NCBI RefSeq assembly: GCF_000340885.1
Contig: NC_020291.1
Coordinates: 5,083,001-5,147,000, forward strand
Direction of reading: 5' to 3'
Source of the DNA: Clostridium saccharoperbutylacetonicum N1-4(HMT)
GTDB taxonomy: Bacteria; Bacillota; Clostridia; Clostridiales; Clostridiaceae
DNA length: 64,000 nucleotides
The notes under the pieces are model-generated. The model had not been told where the DNA came from. It ran no database searches and saw nothing but the letters and a program-made list of their open reading frames with translations. Shown in pieces: positions 1 to 8,482 of the stretch (its first letter is position 1; every line of letters begins with the position of its first letter). Made by a program: the position numbers and the translations under genes.

Positions 1-2
1 AC

Positions 3-605
3 ATTACAATTTTAACTAATCACGAAAAATTTAAAAAAGTTAAAAATGCAATTATAAATAAACTTGACTTTTTAGCTTTCAAAAAATTATATATGGTTTT
101 TTTGAGTAACGAGAAAGAGAAAGGCGTTATTATCTATAAATATTTAAAAACAGCTTTTAAACTTGGTCCTGAGGTTCATAATTTTTTAAATATTAATGAA
201 ATAAGAATTGTTGATAACATCTCTAAACAAATCTCTTATGAAACCCATAGATTTGAAGGCTTTATAAGATTTAATTATATAGATGAAAAATTTTTATATT
301 CTTCAATTGAACCTGATAATGATATTTTAGAATTACTTGGCGATCATTTTCAAAACAGATTTCCTAAAGAATATTTTATTATCCATGATATATTAAGAGA
401 TAAAGCTTTAATTTATAACACCTTTTTTTATGAAATAATAGAAATGACTAATGATACTTATGAAAAACTCAAATCACACAGCGATGATTATACTAAGCTT
501 TGGAAAGCTTATTTTAAATCAACCACAATCGAAGAGAGAAAAAACCTACGCCTACAATCTAGAATGATGCCTAAAAGATACTGGAAGCATATATTAGAAA
601 CATAG
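3..605 (+). CDS. DUF4130 / TIGR03915-type DNA metabolism protein, 3' part
   Basis: The reading frame is open from the first bases of the window to the stop at 603-605, so the gene begins upstream and only its last 200 or so codons are seen. The ATG at 93 is internal: the frame before it encodes plausible sequence (KVKNAI..KLDFLAFKKLYM). The remaining protein, with YKYLKTAFKLG, a central HRFEGFIRF stretch and a C-terminal MPKRYWKHILE, looks like the C-terminal domain of the TIGR03915/DUF4130 family. Members of that family are encoded next to a radical-SAM protein suspected to act on DNA; that partner would lie upstream, outside the window. The exact reaction is unknown. The gene converges on the carbonic anhydrase gene and shares a terminator with it. 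Confidence 0.7.
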   Translation: MTILTNHEKFKKVKNAIINKLDFLAFKKLYMVFLSNEKEKGVIIYKYLKTAFKLGPEVHNFLNINEIRIVDNISKQISYETHRFEGFIRFNYIDEKFLYSSIEPDNDILELLGDHFQNRFPKEYFIIHDILRDKALIYNTFFYEIIEMTNDTYEKLKSHSDDYTKLWKAYFKSTTIEERKNLRLQSRMMPKRYWKHILET

Positions 606-623
606 GCTTGCCTAAATAACTCA

Positions 624-671
624 AAATAGCCAATGCTCAATTTTCATATATTAATTGAGCATTGGCTATTT
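624..671. terminator. Bidirectional terminator, perfect 19-bp stem
   Basis: Positions 624-642 and 653-671 are perfect inverted repeats (AAATAGCCAATGCTCAATT and its complement) with a 10-base loop. The hairpin lies between two convergent genes and serves both. Confidence 0.85.
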
Positions 672-696
672 ATCCTATTGAATCATCTTATTTTTA

Positions 697-1257
697 TTAA
701 GCATTACCATCTACTATAACTTCTAATTCCCCTGTTTCTGGGCTCATTATAAGTCCATGTACTTTTATATCAGATGGAATTAAAGGATGATCTTTTATCA
801 TTCTCACACTTTCTTTTATTGATTCTTCAACTGACTCAAATCCATGAAGCCACTTCTCAACATTAACACCTGCATTGTTTAATGTTGAAATTGTTTCTTC
901 CTTTATTCCTCTATCTACCATCTTTTTAACAAGACTTTTAGTATCCAAATTACTCATCCCACAACCATGATGTCCTACTACAAAAACATCTTCTGCTCCA
1001 AATTCATAAACTGCAACTACTATACTTCTCATTACACCACCAAAATGGTGCATAACAGTAGCTCCAGCATCTTTAATTATTTTAGCATCCCCATTTTTTA
1101 TATTCATTGCTTTAGGTAGTAATTCAGTAAGTCTTGTATCCATACATGATAATATAACCATTTTTTTCTTAGGAATTTTAGTTGTTATATATGCTTCATA
1201 ATCCTTATTCTCAATAAACTTCCTATTATAGCCCAATATTTCTTCTAGTTTGCTCAT
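697..1257 (-). CDS. Beta-class carbonic anhydrase
   Basis: Zinc enzyme interconverting CO2 and bicarbonate in the cytoplasm. The zinc ligands of the beta class are visible: CMDTRL (Cys38, with the Asp40-Arg42 dyad) and HHGCG (His96, Cys99), followed by the usual C-terminal beta strands. At 186 residues it has the length of small type-II/clostridial beta carbonic anhydrases. I start it at the ATG at 1257 because AAGGA lies 10 bases before it; a GTG at 1266 is possible but overlaps the ribosome site. It is monocistronic, with the shared terminator just downstream and a 14-bp inverted repeat upstream at 1280-1324. Likely role is bicarbonate supply for carboxylases. Confidence 0.9.
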   Translation of the reverse strand: MSKLEEILGYNRKFIENKDYEAYITTKIPKKKMVILSCMDTRLTELLPKAMNIKNGDAKIIKDAGATVMHHFGGVMRSIVVAVYEFGAEDVFVVGHHGCGMSNLDTKSLVKKMVDRGIKEETISTLNNAGVNVEKWLHGFESVEESIKESVRMIKDHPLIPSDIKVHGLIMSPETGELEVIVDGNA

Positions 1258-1279
1258 TTGCCCCACGTCCTTACTTCAT

Positions 1280-1324
1280 AAATTAATATTGATATAACTT
1301 TTCGTATTACATCAATATTAATTT
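1280..1324. repeat. 14-bp inverted repeat in intergenic region
   Basis: AAATTAATATTGAT at 1280-1293 is perfectly repeated in inverse at 1311-1324 with a 17-base loop. It lies between the end of the sensor operon and the carbonic anhydrase gene. No T-run follows on the minus strand, so it is an AT-only stem of unclear role: a weak terminator of the upstream operon or an operator of the carbonic anhydrase. Confidence 0.4.
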
Positions 1325-1374
1325 AAGTTTTAATAATTGTAAAGTTAATAATTTTAAACCTAGTAAAATAATAG

Positions 1375-2442
1375 TTATTTATCAGTTGATTTTTGTAAAA
1401 ATAAGTCAACATTGTCAATCGTAACTTCTGTATGAGCTGTTCTTATATATTTCCCTTTTTCCAACCCTTGCACTGAACTCATATCTCCATGTGTAGCTAA
1501 CTTGTAAGCTAAATTAAAAATCGCATCTGCTTGTTTCCATGAATCATTTATAACAGTTCCAATCATCGTTCCTTTTTTTACAGCCTCTAAAGCCTTTGGA
1601 ATTCCATCGATACCTATTACTAGTGGTTTATTCTTAATTCTGTTTTGACCTTCTAATGCCTGTATTGCACCAAGGGCCATATCATCATTATTACTAAACA
1701 CCACTTCAATTTTATCACCATAAGTATTAATCCATTTTGACATTTTTGCAGTTGCTTGTGCCGATTGCCAATAAGCCGTATCATCAGCTACCTTTTCTAA
1801 CTCAATTCCATTCTTCTCCATAGCTTTTATGCAATATTCTGATCTTATTAGTGCATCTTGGTGTCCAGGTTCTCCTTCTAACATAGCATATTGTATTTTT
1901 CCATCACCATTTCTATCTACCATTTGCTTATTTTTTCTATATGCATTAATTATTATATCAGCTTGCATTTCTCCTGCCTTTTCTGCTTCAGCTCCTACAT
2001 AATATAACTTATTCCATCTATCTAAATCTTCTTCCACAGGTTCTCTATTAAAAAAGACAACTGGTATATTCGATGCTTTTGCCTTATCTATAATTGTTGA
2101 TGCAGTTGTACGATCCACCATATTTACACATATAACATCATAATTTTGTGAAACAAATCTTTCAACCTGACTACTTTGTTCAGATGCACTGCCTCTTGCA
2201 TCTAGTACGTTAATTATTATTTTATAATTCCCATCATTTTCTTTATCTTTAGCTATTTCTTCAATATTTTTTACAATTGTTGATATAAATGCATCATCTT
2301 GATTATATAAGGTTACCCCTATTTTTATTTCTTTAATATGATTATTATAATTGCTTATAGTTACATTTTTATCGCAGGCTGATAATAAATATATAATTGG
2401 TATTATCGTTAAGAATTTAGATAATTTCTTGATTTTTTTCAC
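1375..2442 (-). CDS. MglB-like sugar-binding lipoprotein (second copy)
   Basis: Extracytoplasmic binding protein of the galactose/glucose (periplasmic-binding type 1) family. The N-terminus is a lipoprotein signal ending LLSAC (Cys23). The calcium loop typical of galactose/glucose-binding protein is present as DRNGDGKIQ near residues 176-184, followed by EGEPGHQDA, exactly as in the MglB encoded at 10138. I start it at the GTG at 2442, directly behind GGAGGAGATATT; the longer frame to 2493 would add 17 residues that spoil the signal peptide. It is the last gene of the regulator-kinase-sensor operon, 65 bases behind the anchored binding protein. No ATPase or permease accompanies it, so it either feeds the mgl transporter or presents ligand to the sensor. 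Confidence 0.85.
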   Translation of the reverse strand: MKKIKKLSKFLTIIPIIYLLSACDKNVTISNYNNHIKEIKIGVTLYNQDDAFISTIVKNIEEIAKDKENDGNYKIIINVLDARGSASEQSSQVERFVSQNYDVICVNMVDRTTASTIIDKAKASNIPVVFFNREPVEEDLDRWNKLYYVGAEAEKAGEMQADIIINAYRKNKQMVDRNGDGKIQYAMLEGEPGHQDALIRSEYCIKAMEKNGIELEKVADDTAYWQSAQATAKMSKWINTYGDKIEVVFSNNDDMALGAIQALEGQNRIKNKPLVIGIDGIPKALEAVKKGTMIGTVINDSWKQADAIFNLAYKLATHGDMSSVQGLEKGKYIRTAHTEVTIDNVDLFLQKSTDK

Positions 2443-2507
2443 AATATCTCCTCCACAACACCATTCATTCAAATTCCAAAATTTCAACCCCAAAACTTAC
2501 TATATCT

Positions 2508-3488
2508 TTATTTAATAAATGGAAATAACAATCTTTGATTTGTTTCTGAATACATATTATCTTTATTAATTACAGTTGAAGAAATTGAATTTTCATTTTC
2601 TTTTTTCTTATTCAATTTATCTACCGCTGTTTTTATTCCCAAATATCCTACATTAAACTCATTTTGAATAGCAGTTGCATTAATAATCTTATCTTCTAAA
2701 AAGGAAATAATTTTATTCGTACTTCCAACCCCGTAAACCTGTACATCTGCTATTTTTTTGTCTATATTTCCAAAATCTTTCTTTGTTTGAGCAATCCACT
2801 CTAATTCTTCAGAATCAAAAGCAACTATTACATTTATATTACTATCTTCTAATATTTTTTTGGTCTCCTCACGATAGGTTGATGGATTACTATCATTAAA
2901 CTCCCAAAATATATAGTTATTTTTTGTGTTACTTAAGACGCTCATAAATCCATCATATCTTTCTTTTATGCTGCTGCACTCCAAGTTATTTTTCACAATC
3001 ACAATATTATTATTCACATTACCATTTTTAACAACTTCTTCTGCTAAATTTTCACCAAGAGCATAATTATTACAAGAAATACTTGAAAGTTTTTGTTCTG
3101 ACTTAATTGTTGATTCAATCATCACAACTGGAATTTTTCTCATTGCATTTTCTATAGGTTCCGACATTTTTTCATAATCAGTTGGTGCTATAACTATAGC
3201 ATCAGCCTTATTTCTGATTTCCTTTTCAATGAGTTCCTTTTGCTCTATTGTACTATTATCCTCTGCTAAAGTAATGAATCTTATATTTACATCCATTTCA
3301 GATGCAGCTTGTTCTATTCCCTGCCTTATTATCATTGAGCTTTCACTGTTTTTCCCTCTAGTTATAACTGAAATATTATACATTCTCTTCTCTTTTTCAT
3401 GCAATATAGTATCATTCATAAGAAGTACAAAGGATGTTATTAATAATAAAAATAGAAAAATAAAAATTCGTTTTTTTTTCTTTCTCAC
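2508..3488 (-). CDS. Membrane-anchored periplasmic-binding-like sensor subunit (XylFII-like)
   Basis: A periplasmic-binding type 1 domain tethered by one N-terminal helix (residues about 7-24, KKKKR followed by IFIFLFLLLITSFVLL) with no lipobox cysteine. The rest shows alternating beta/alpha sequence (NISVITRG.., DAIVIAPTDY, IPVVMIES, NVIVAFDSEE). The GTG start at 3488 overlaps the stop of the kinase gene by one base, with GGGAGGAAG upstream, so the two are translationally coupled. In C. beijerinckii a protein of this design, XylFII, binds D-xylose and then docks on a LytS kinase; by analogy this is the sugar receptor of the neighbouring kinase. Because MglB-like proteins surround it, the ligand is more likely a hexose such as galactose or glucose. 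That ligand is inference. Confidence 0.75.
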   Translation of the reverse strand: MRKKKKRIFIFLFLLLITSFVLLMNDTILHEKEKRMYNISVITRGKNSESSMIIRQGIEQAASEMDVNIRFITLAEDNSTIEQKELIEKEIRNKADAIVIAPTDYEKMSEPIENAMRKIPVVMIESTIKSEQKLSSISCNNYALGENLAEEVVKNGNVNNNIVIVKNNLECSSIKERYDGFMSVLSNTKNNYIFWEFNDSNPSTYREETKKILEDSNINVIVAFDSEELEWIAQTKKDFGNIDKKIADVQVYGVGSTNKIISFLEDKIINATAIQNEFNVGYLGIKTAVDKLNKKKENENSISSTVINKDNMYSETNQRLLFPFIK

Positions 3489-5302
3489 TAATTATCTTCC
3501 TCCCTCTTCCTTACTTCAGAATAATCAACGCATGGCATATGGATACTTATTGTCGTTCCTTCATCTGGTTCACTAAAAATTTTAAGTCCATAACCTTTTC
3601 CGTAATACAATTGTATTCTTTCATGAACATTTTTAAGTCCAATTCCTGAACTTTTCTTCTCATTTTCAGCTTTACTTTTAATTGTTAGGAGTGCATCTGC
3701 GACTTCCTGTGGCATTCCTAGACCATTATCTACTACATCAATAAATAAATCCCCCTCTTTAATATATGACTTAACTAAAATCTCACCGTCTCCACTCATG
3801 AACTCCATTCCATGGTAAATTGCATTTTCAATTATTGGCTGAATTATCAACTTAATACTTGCTAAATTTAAAGTATCCTCATCTACCTCAATATTATAAG
3901 TAAATTTATTTTTATATCTTATATTTTGAATAGTCAAATAGTTACGTGCATGCTCAATTTCATCTTTTACAGTTATTATATTTTTCCCTCTGCTCAAGCT
4001 TATCCTAAAAAGTCTTGCTAAAGCTGTTACCATGATAATAGCCCCATCATAATTTTCATTTTCTATCATCCAAATAATAGAATCTAACGTATTATATAAA
4101 AAATGTGGATTTATCTGAGCCTGCAATGCATTAAGTTCGCTTTTTCTTTTAGATTCCTGCTCAGATATTATATTATCCATAAGCGAATGCATTTGATTGA
4201 CCATGGACCTAATTGCTTTTCCTAAATGCTTAGTCTCATAGGAACCACTAATTGATATTTCTACATCTTTAACTCCACTTTCTAGCTCTTTTACGCTTTT
4301 TTCTAGAGATCTTATAGGATTAGCTATACGTGATGATACAAGCATATTAAGAAATACAAGCACGCAAATACCAAATGATATTATAAATATTGCAAATATG
4401 CTCATTTGAGAATAATCAGAGGTTATATCCTTCATAGGAGTAACTCCAACAATCTTCCAGCCTGTATATCCTACAGTTTTAACAGTTACTAACCTTTCTT
4501 CCCCTTGAAAATTTTCTTCATGGTTTCCTTCTTCGTATGCAGCTGCAATCTTATTATTTTCTTCAATTAAATTTGAATAAATTAATTGTTGGCGTGGATG
4601 ATAAATTATTTCTCCATCTCTATCAATTAAATATACATATGCTGATTGACCTAAACTTGCATTTTTACAAATTTGCTCAATACCACTAAAATTAATATCT
4701 ACTAGCAAAACACCTGATGTAGTTCTCTTATTATTTGTAAGTTCTACTGCACGACTTAATGATACAACCCAATGATATTTATTATCTGGATCAATAAATA
4801 TATTTTGCACATGCGGTGTTGAAAAATGTAGATTTTCTTTTCTACTTAATGCAGTATAAAACCAATCATTAACCCTTGGATCAACTGAGCTTTTCAACTT
4901 TCCTAAAGGTGATGCTGCTACAACTTCACCATCATTTGAAAAAACACATATGCTTGTAATAGAATCTTTATTTGCTCCATAAAGCAAATCCATTTCTTTA
5001 TCTATACTTTCATTTGCTAAATCCTTCTTTTTAATAACATCATAATATGTTGTATCAGATATTCTCATCATATTATGCAGATAGTTATCTAAATTTAAAT
5101 TAACTTGGTCAAGCATAGATTTGTTATTTTCAGCTATTATATCTTCGGTAGAATTTATAAATCTAAAATATAAGGCCCCACTAACAATTAACATTCCTAT
5201 AACTGCAATTCCTGTAAAAGCAATTGAAATTATATATTTTATACTTGCATTCTTAAAATATTTAATTATTTTTTGTATTTTTTCCCTTATTAAATTAAGC
5301 AT
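3488..5302 (-). CDS. LytS/YesM-type sensor histidine kinase
   Basis: Membrane histidine kinase of 604 residues. Helix 1 is at about 22-46 and helix 2 at about 301-323; the roughly 250 residues between them form an extracellular Cache-like domain. A HAMP region follows (NPIRSLEKSV), then the His_kinase (PF06580) core with the phosphorylated His400 in QINPHFLYN, the ATPase N-box IIENAIYHG, and G-boxes DNGLGM and SSGIGLKNV. It lies 10 bases behind the response regulator and overlaps the anchored binding protein by one base, so the three form one coupled unit. Expected role: relay a sugar signal from the binding protein to the YesN-like regulator. Confidence 0.9.
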   Translation of the reverse strand: MLNLIREKIQKIIKYFKNASIKYIISIAFTGIAVIGMLIVSGALYFRFINSTEDIIAENNKSMLDQVNLNLDNYLHNMMRISDTTYYDVIKKKDLANESIDKEMDLLYGANKDSITSICVFSNDGEVVAASPLGKLKSSVDPRVNDWFYTALSRKENLHFSTPHVQNIFIDPDNKYHWVVSLSRAVELTNNKRTTSGVLLVDINFSGIEQICKNASLGQSAYVYLIDRDGEIIYHPRQQLIYSNLIEENNKIAAAYEEGNHEENFQGEERLVTVKTVGYTGWKIVGVTPMKDITSDYSQMSIFAIFIISFGICVLVFLNMLVSSRIANPIRSLEKSVKELESGVKDVEISISGSYETKHLGKAIRSMVNQMHSLMDNIISEQESKRKSELNALQAQINPHFLYNTLDSIIWMIENENYDGAIIMVTALARLFRISLSRGKNIITVKDEIEHARNYLTIQNIRYKNKFTYNIEVDEDTLNLASIKLIIQPIIENAIYHGMEFMSGDGEILVKSYIKEGDLFIDVVDNGLGMPQEVADALLTIKSKAENEKKSSGIGLKNVHERIQLYYGKGYGLKIFSEPDEGTTISIHMPCVDYSEVRKREEDN

Positions 5303-5312
5303 TGCAACTCAC

Positions 5313-6935
5313 TCAACTCTTTCTATACTTTGACGGCGATACTCCAAACTTCTTTTTGAATACATAACTAAAATAATTTGCTTCTGGATATCCAACCTTT
5401 TCAGCTATCATATATGTTTTATCATCTGTTGTATTTAAAAGTTTCACAGCTTCTTCTAATCGTACTGTAGTAAGATAATTAACAAAGTTTTCACCTGTTT
5501 CTTTCTTAAAAATAGTTGAAAAATACGTTGGACTAACATGTAACCTCGAACAAAGCTTTTCAACAGAAACATCAGGATCTGAATAGCTCTCTTTTATATA
5601 TTGCTTAGCCTTTTCAATTAGCAGCATAGAGGAATTAATACGTTCCTTTTTAATATAATCATTTATTTTAATAGCCTTATTTGTAATCCATTTCTTTACT
5701 TCATCTATTGAATCAAAAGCTTCTAGATAACTATAACAATTAAAATTCTCTCCAAAAATTTCATTGATATCTAGATTATAATTTTGAACTAATTTTAAAA
5801 TAGATGTCATGATTTCCATCAAATAAATTCTATATTGATTAAATGGTAGGAGAAGATCTTGAAATTTTTTAAATAAATTATCTATAGCCTCTGTAATCTC
5901 TTCTTCTGAAGAAATTTTAATTGCATTCAACATTACACGCTCTTCTTGCTCATCTAACTGTAAATGAATAGAATTATCTGGTTCGACATCATCAATATAA
6001 ATAGCTTTACCAGTTCCTAATATAAATCTATAATCTAAAGCATTCTGAGCACTTCGATATGAAAATCTCATTTCAGATGGATCATCGTAAACATAACCTA
6101 TACCTGCTGATATATTTAAATCCATGATTCTCATATACTCTTTACAAATTTCATTTATTCCTTTAATAAATTGCAATATATCATTTTTTTCTATAAGGTT
6201 TCCAATAACTACTACCATATCTGAATAAATAAAACTTACGAATTTTGTATACTTATCCATAGTCTCATCTACCATTTTCTTTATTGAAATAGGTACTAGG
6301 GTAGGTTCTTTTTGAATTCCAGCATCTGCACTATCTTTATTATCTTCTAACATTAATACACCATCTGCTCTTATTAATGCTACAGATATATACTCATATT
6401 TAAAATCTATCCCTAAATTTTCCGATTGATCCTTCCACTGACTTCCACTAATTCGACCTTCAAGCATACCTACCAAAAATTGTTCTCGAATCACAGGCAG
6501 ACTTTCTACATAATGCTTGTAAAGTGTTTCCAAGTTTCTCTTTTCATCATACTCTTTATCTAACTGTGATTTTAACCTTTGCAGTACCTCAATAAATTCT
6601 ACAGAGTTAATCGGTTTCAAAACATATTCGACTACATTTATCTTTATTGCTTGATGTGCATATTCAAAATCATCACATCCTGAAAATACAATTATCTTTG
6701 TAGATGGCATTAATTCAACAAGTTTCTTTCCTAGCTCCAAGCCATCCATATATGGCATTTTTATATCCGTCATTATAACATCTGGCTGAAGTTTTTCAGC
6801 TTTTTCAAGTGCATCTTGACCATTTTCTGCATCGCCCACAACTACAAATCCATACGCTTCCCAATCAATTTTTTTTATAATTCCAAGACGAATTTCTTCT
6901 TCATCATCAACAATCATAATTTTATATAAATTCAT
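5313..6935 (-). CDS. YesN-like response regulator with AraC-type DNA-binding domain
   Basis: 540 residues. The N-terminal receiver domain has the acidic pair Asp10/Asp11, the phosphoacceptor Asp57 in MTDIKMP and Lys107 in YVLKPIN. A long middle segment with weak similarity to a degenerate cyclase/YesN linker follows. The last 100 residues form an AraC double helix-turn-helix (SVEKLCSRLHVSPTYFSTIF and KVGYPEANYFSYVFKK). GGAGGTGAC precedes the ATG. First gene of the sensor operon, reading away from the mgl transporter and separated from it by the terminator at 7123-7169. Most probably activates mglB, whose promoter has AraC-type direct repeats and a poor -35 box. Confidence 0.9.
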   Translation of the reverse strand: MNLYKIMIVDDEEEIRLGIIKKIDWEAYGFVVVGDAENGQDALEKAEKLQPDVIMTDIKMPYMDGLELGKKLVELMPSTKIIVFSGCDDFEYAHQAIKINVVEYVLKPINSVEFIEVLQRLKSQLDKEYDEKRNLETLYKHYVESLPVIREQFLVGMLEGRISGSQWKDQSENLGIDFKYEYISVALIRADGVLMLEDNKDSADAGIQKEPTLVPISIKKMVDETMDKYTKFVSFIYSDMVVVIGNLIEKNDILQFIKGINEICKEYMRIMDLNISAGIGYVYDDPSEMRFSYRSAQNALDYRFILGTGKAIYIDDVEPDNSIHLQLDEQEERVMLNAIKISSEEEITEAIDNLFKKFQDLLLPFNQYRIYLMEIMTSILKLVQNYNLDINEIFGENFNCYSYLEAFDSIDEVKKWITNKAIKINDYIKKERINSSMLLIEKAKQYIKESYSDPDVSVEKLCSRLHVSPTYFSTIFKKETGENFVNYLTTVRLEEAVKLLNTTDDKTYMIAEKVGYPEANYFSYVFKKKFGVSPSKYRKS

Positions 6936-7122
6936 TTAGTCACCTCCAACAGATGCATTAATCACTAAAATTTATTAATACAACTCTTGCTATTTAAAAA
7001 CATATTTTTATAATAAATACTAAATTATTAGTGAAATCTTACAATAATCTAGATATATTATACATTAACTATTTAATTATTACTAGTATTATCGCAAATA
7101 CCTATTTCACTAAATTACACAC

Positions 7123-7169
7123 AAAAAAACAGGCAGATATCATAATTTTAAATATGATACCCACCTGTT
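7123..7169 (-). terminator. Terminator of the mgl transporter operon
   Basis: Arms 7128-7143 and 7154-7169 pair over 16 positions in the minus-strand RNA, three of them as G-U pairs, with a 10-base loop and a run of seven U immediately after. It lies 12 bases past the mglC stop and separates the transporter from the sensor operon. Confidence 0.85.
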
Positions 7170-7180
7170 ATATATATATC

Positions 7181-8407
7181 TTATTTTCTTCTATACTTAG
7201 CCATATCAATTGCAACTGCAACTGCTATAATAATACCCTTAATAACTTGTTGCCACATAGGACTTACTGCTATAAATTGTAATCCATATTGAATTACTGT
7301 GAATATAAGTACACCACTTACTATTCCGCCTACTTTACCAACACCACCGTTTAGTGAAACACCACCAACAACACAGGCTGCGATTGCATCAAGTTCATAA
7401 CCATTACCATAGTTATTAGTAGCACCTGCTGTTCTTGCAGCTTCTAGGACACCACCAACACCATATAGAAGTGATGCAAAGATGAATATTCCCATTATAG
7501 TTGCAAATACATTAACTCCAGAAACTACTGCTGCTTCACGGTTACCACCAATAGCATATACATTCTTACCAAATATAGTTTTGTTTAATATAAACCAAAC
7601 TAAAATTATGAATACAATTGCAATTGGAACTAGGATTGATATTCCAGGAAAACTTCCTATCTGGAATAACTTTGTTTGACCAAGAGCTATAAAATCTGGA
7701 CGAATACCACCAATTGGTTGTGATTTATTAGGTGGCAAATCAAAGTATAATGAAGTTACACCATAAACTATAACTTGTGATGCTAATGTTGCAATAAATG
7801 GATGCATATCGTATTTAGCTACTAAGAAACCATTTAACACACCAAATATAGCACAACCTATAACAGCTAATAATATAGGAATGATAACTGCCAATTGTGG
7901 CAAACCTGGGAAAAATCTATTAGCATAATCTGGGTTTTGTAACATTGAAGTTGAAATTACCGCTGCAAGACCAACCATACGTCCTGCTGATAAGTCGGTA
8001 CCTGCAATTAACAATGTAAAACAAATTCCAAGTGCAACAATCATTTTAGTTGATGATTGCGTCAAAATATCTAAAAATACAGCATATTGCATGAAACGTG
8101 GTTGAATTATCATAATTACAACTACCAAAACTAACAATGCTAGAATAATTGCATTATCTGTTAAAAAGTTCTTTACTGTTTTGGCTGAAAAAACAACCTC
8201 CATATCTGCATTTTTCTTATCAAAAAATTGTTTTGCTCCATAAATAAGAAGAGCAATTCCAACCCCTCCAACATATATAGGTAAATCGTAAATTATATTG
8301 GGATCTAAAATAATATTAAAAACAATTCCAAGTATCACGAAAAAAGCACCAATACCTAAAAATATTTTTCCAAAGTCTTTTCTCGAAATTATCTTTTCTC
8401 CATTCAT
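7181..8407 (-). CDS. mglC: Galactose/methyl-galactoside ABC transporter permease MglC
   Basis: Integral membrane protein of the BPD_transp_2 (ribose/galactose) family, 408 residues, with about ten hydrophobic segments and the family hallmarks GTDLSAGRMVGLAA, a central AVVSGVNV loop and the C-terminal CVVGGVSLNGGVG. The start at 8407 (MNGEKII) is preferred to the GTG at 8422, which overlaps the ribosome site GTGAGG. It follows the ATPase gene by about 75 bases and is the last gene of the operon, with a terminator directly behind. It forms the channel for the sugar delivered by MglB. Confidence 0.9.
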   Translation of the reverse strand: MNGEKIISRKDFGKIFLGIGAFFVILGIVFNIILDPNIIYDLPIYVGGVGIALLIYGAKQFFDKKNADMEVVFSAKTVKNFLTDNAIILALLVLVVVIMIIQPRFMQYAVFLDILTQSSTKMIVALGICFTLLIAGTDLSAGRMVGLAAVISTSMLQNPDYANRFFPGLPQLAVIIPILLAVIGCAIFGVLNGFLVAKYDMHPFIATLASQVIVYGVTSLYFDLPPNKSQPIGGIRPDFIALGQTKLFQIGSFPGISILVPIAIVFIILVWFILNKTIFGKNVYAIGGNREAAVVSGVNVFATIMGIFIFASLLYGVGGVLEAARTAGATNNYGNGYELDAIAACVVGGVSLNGGVGKVGGIVSGVLIFTVIQYGLQFIAVSPMWQQVIKGIIIAVAVAIDMAKYRRK

Positions 8408-8482
8408 TTTATTATACCTCACTTTCTTTCTCCTGATAAAAATCTTTTGTTACTAAAATTATATTTATAAAGGAGATATCTA

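Noticed and set aside
7031..7282. 83-codon plus-strand frame over the mglC terminator
   Set aside because: It includes the terminator and overlaps the end of mglC in antisense.
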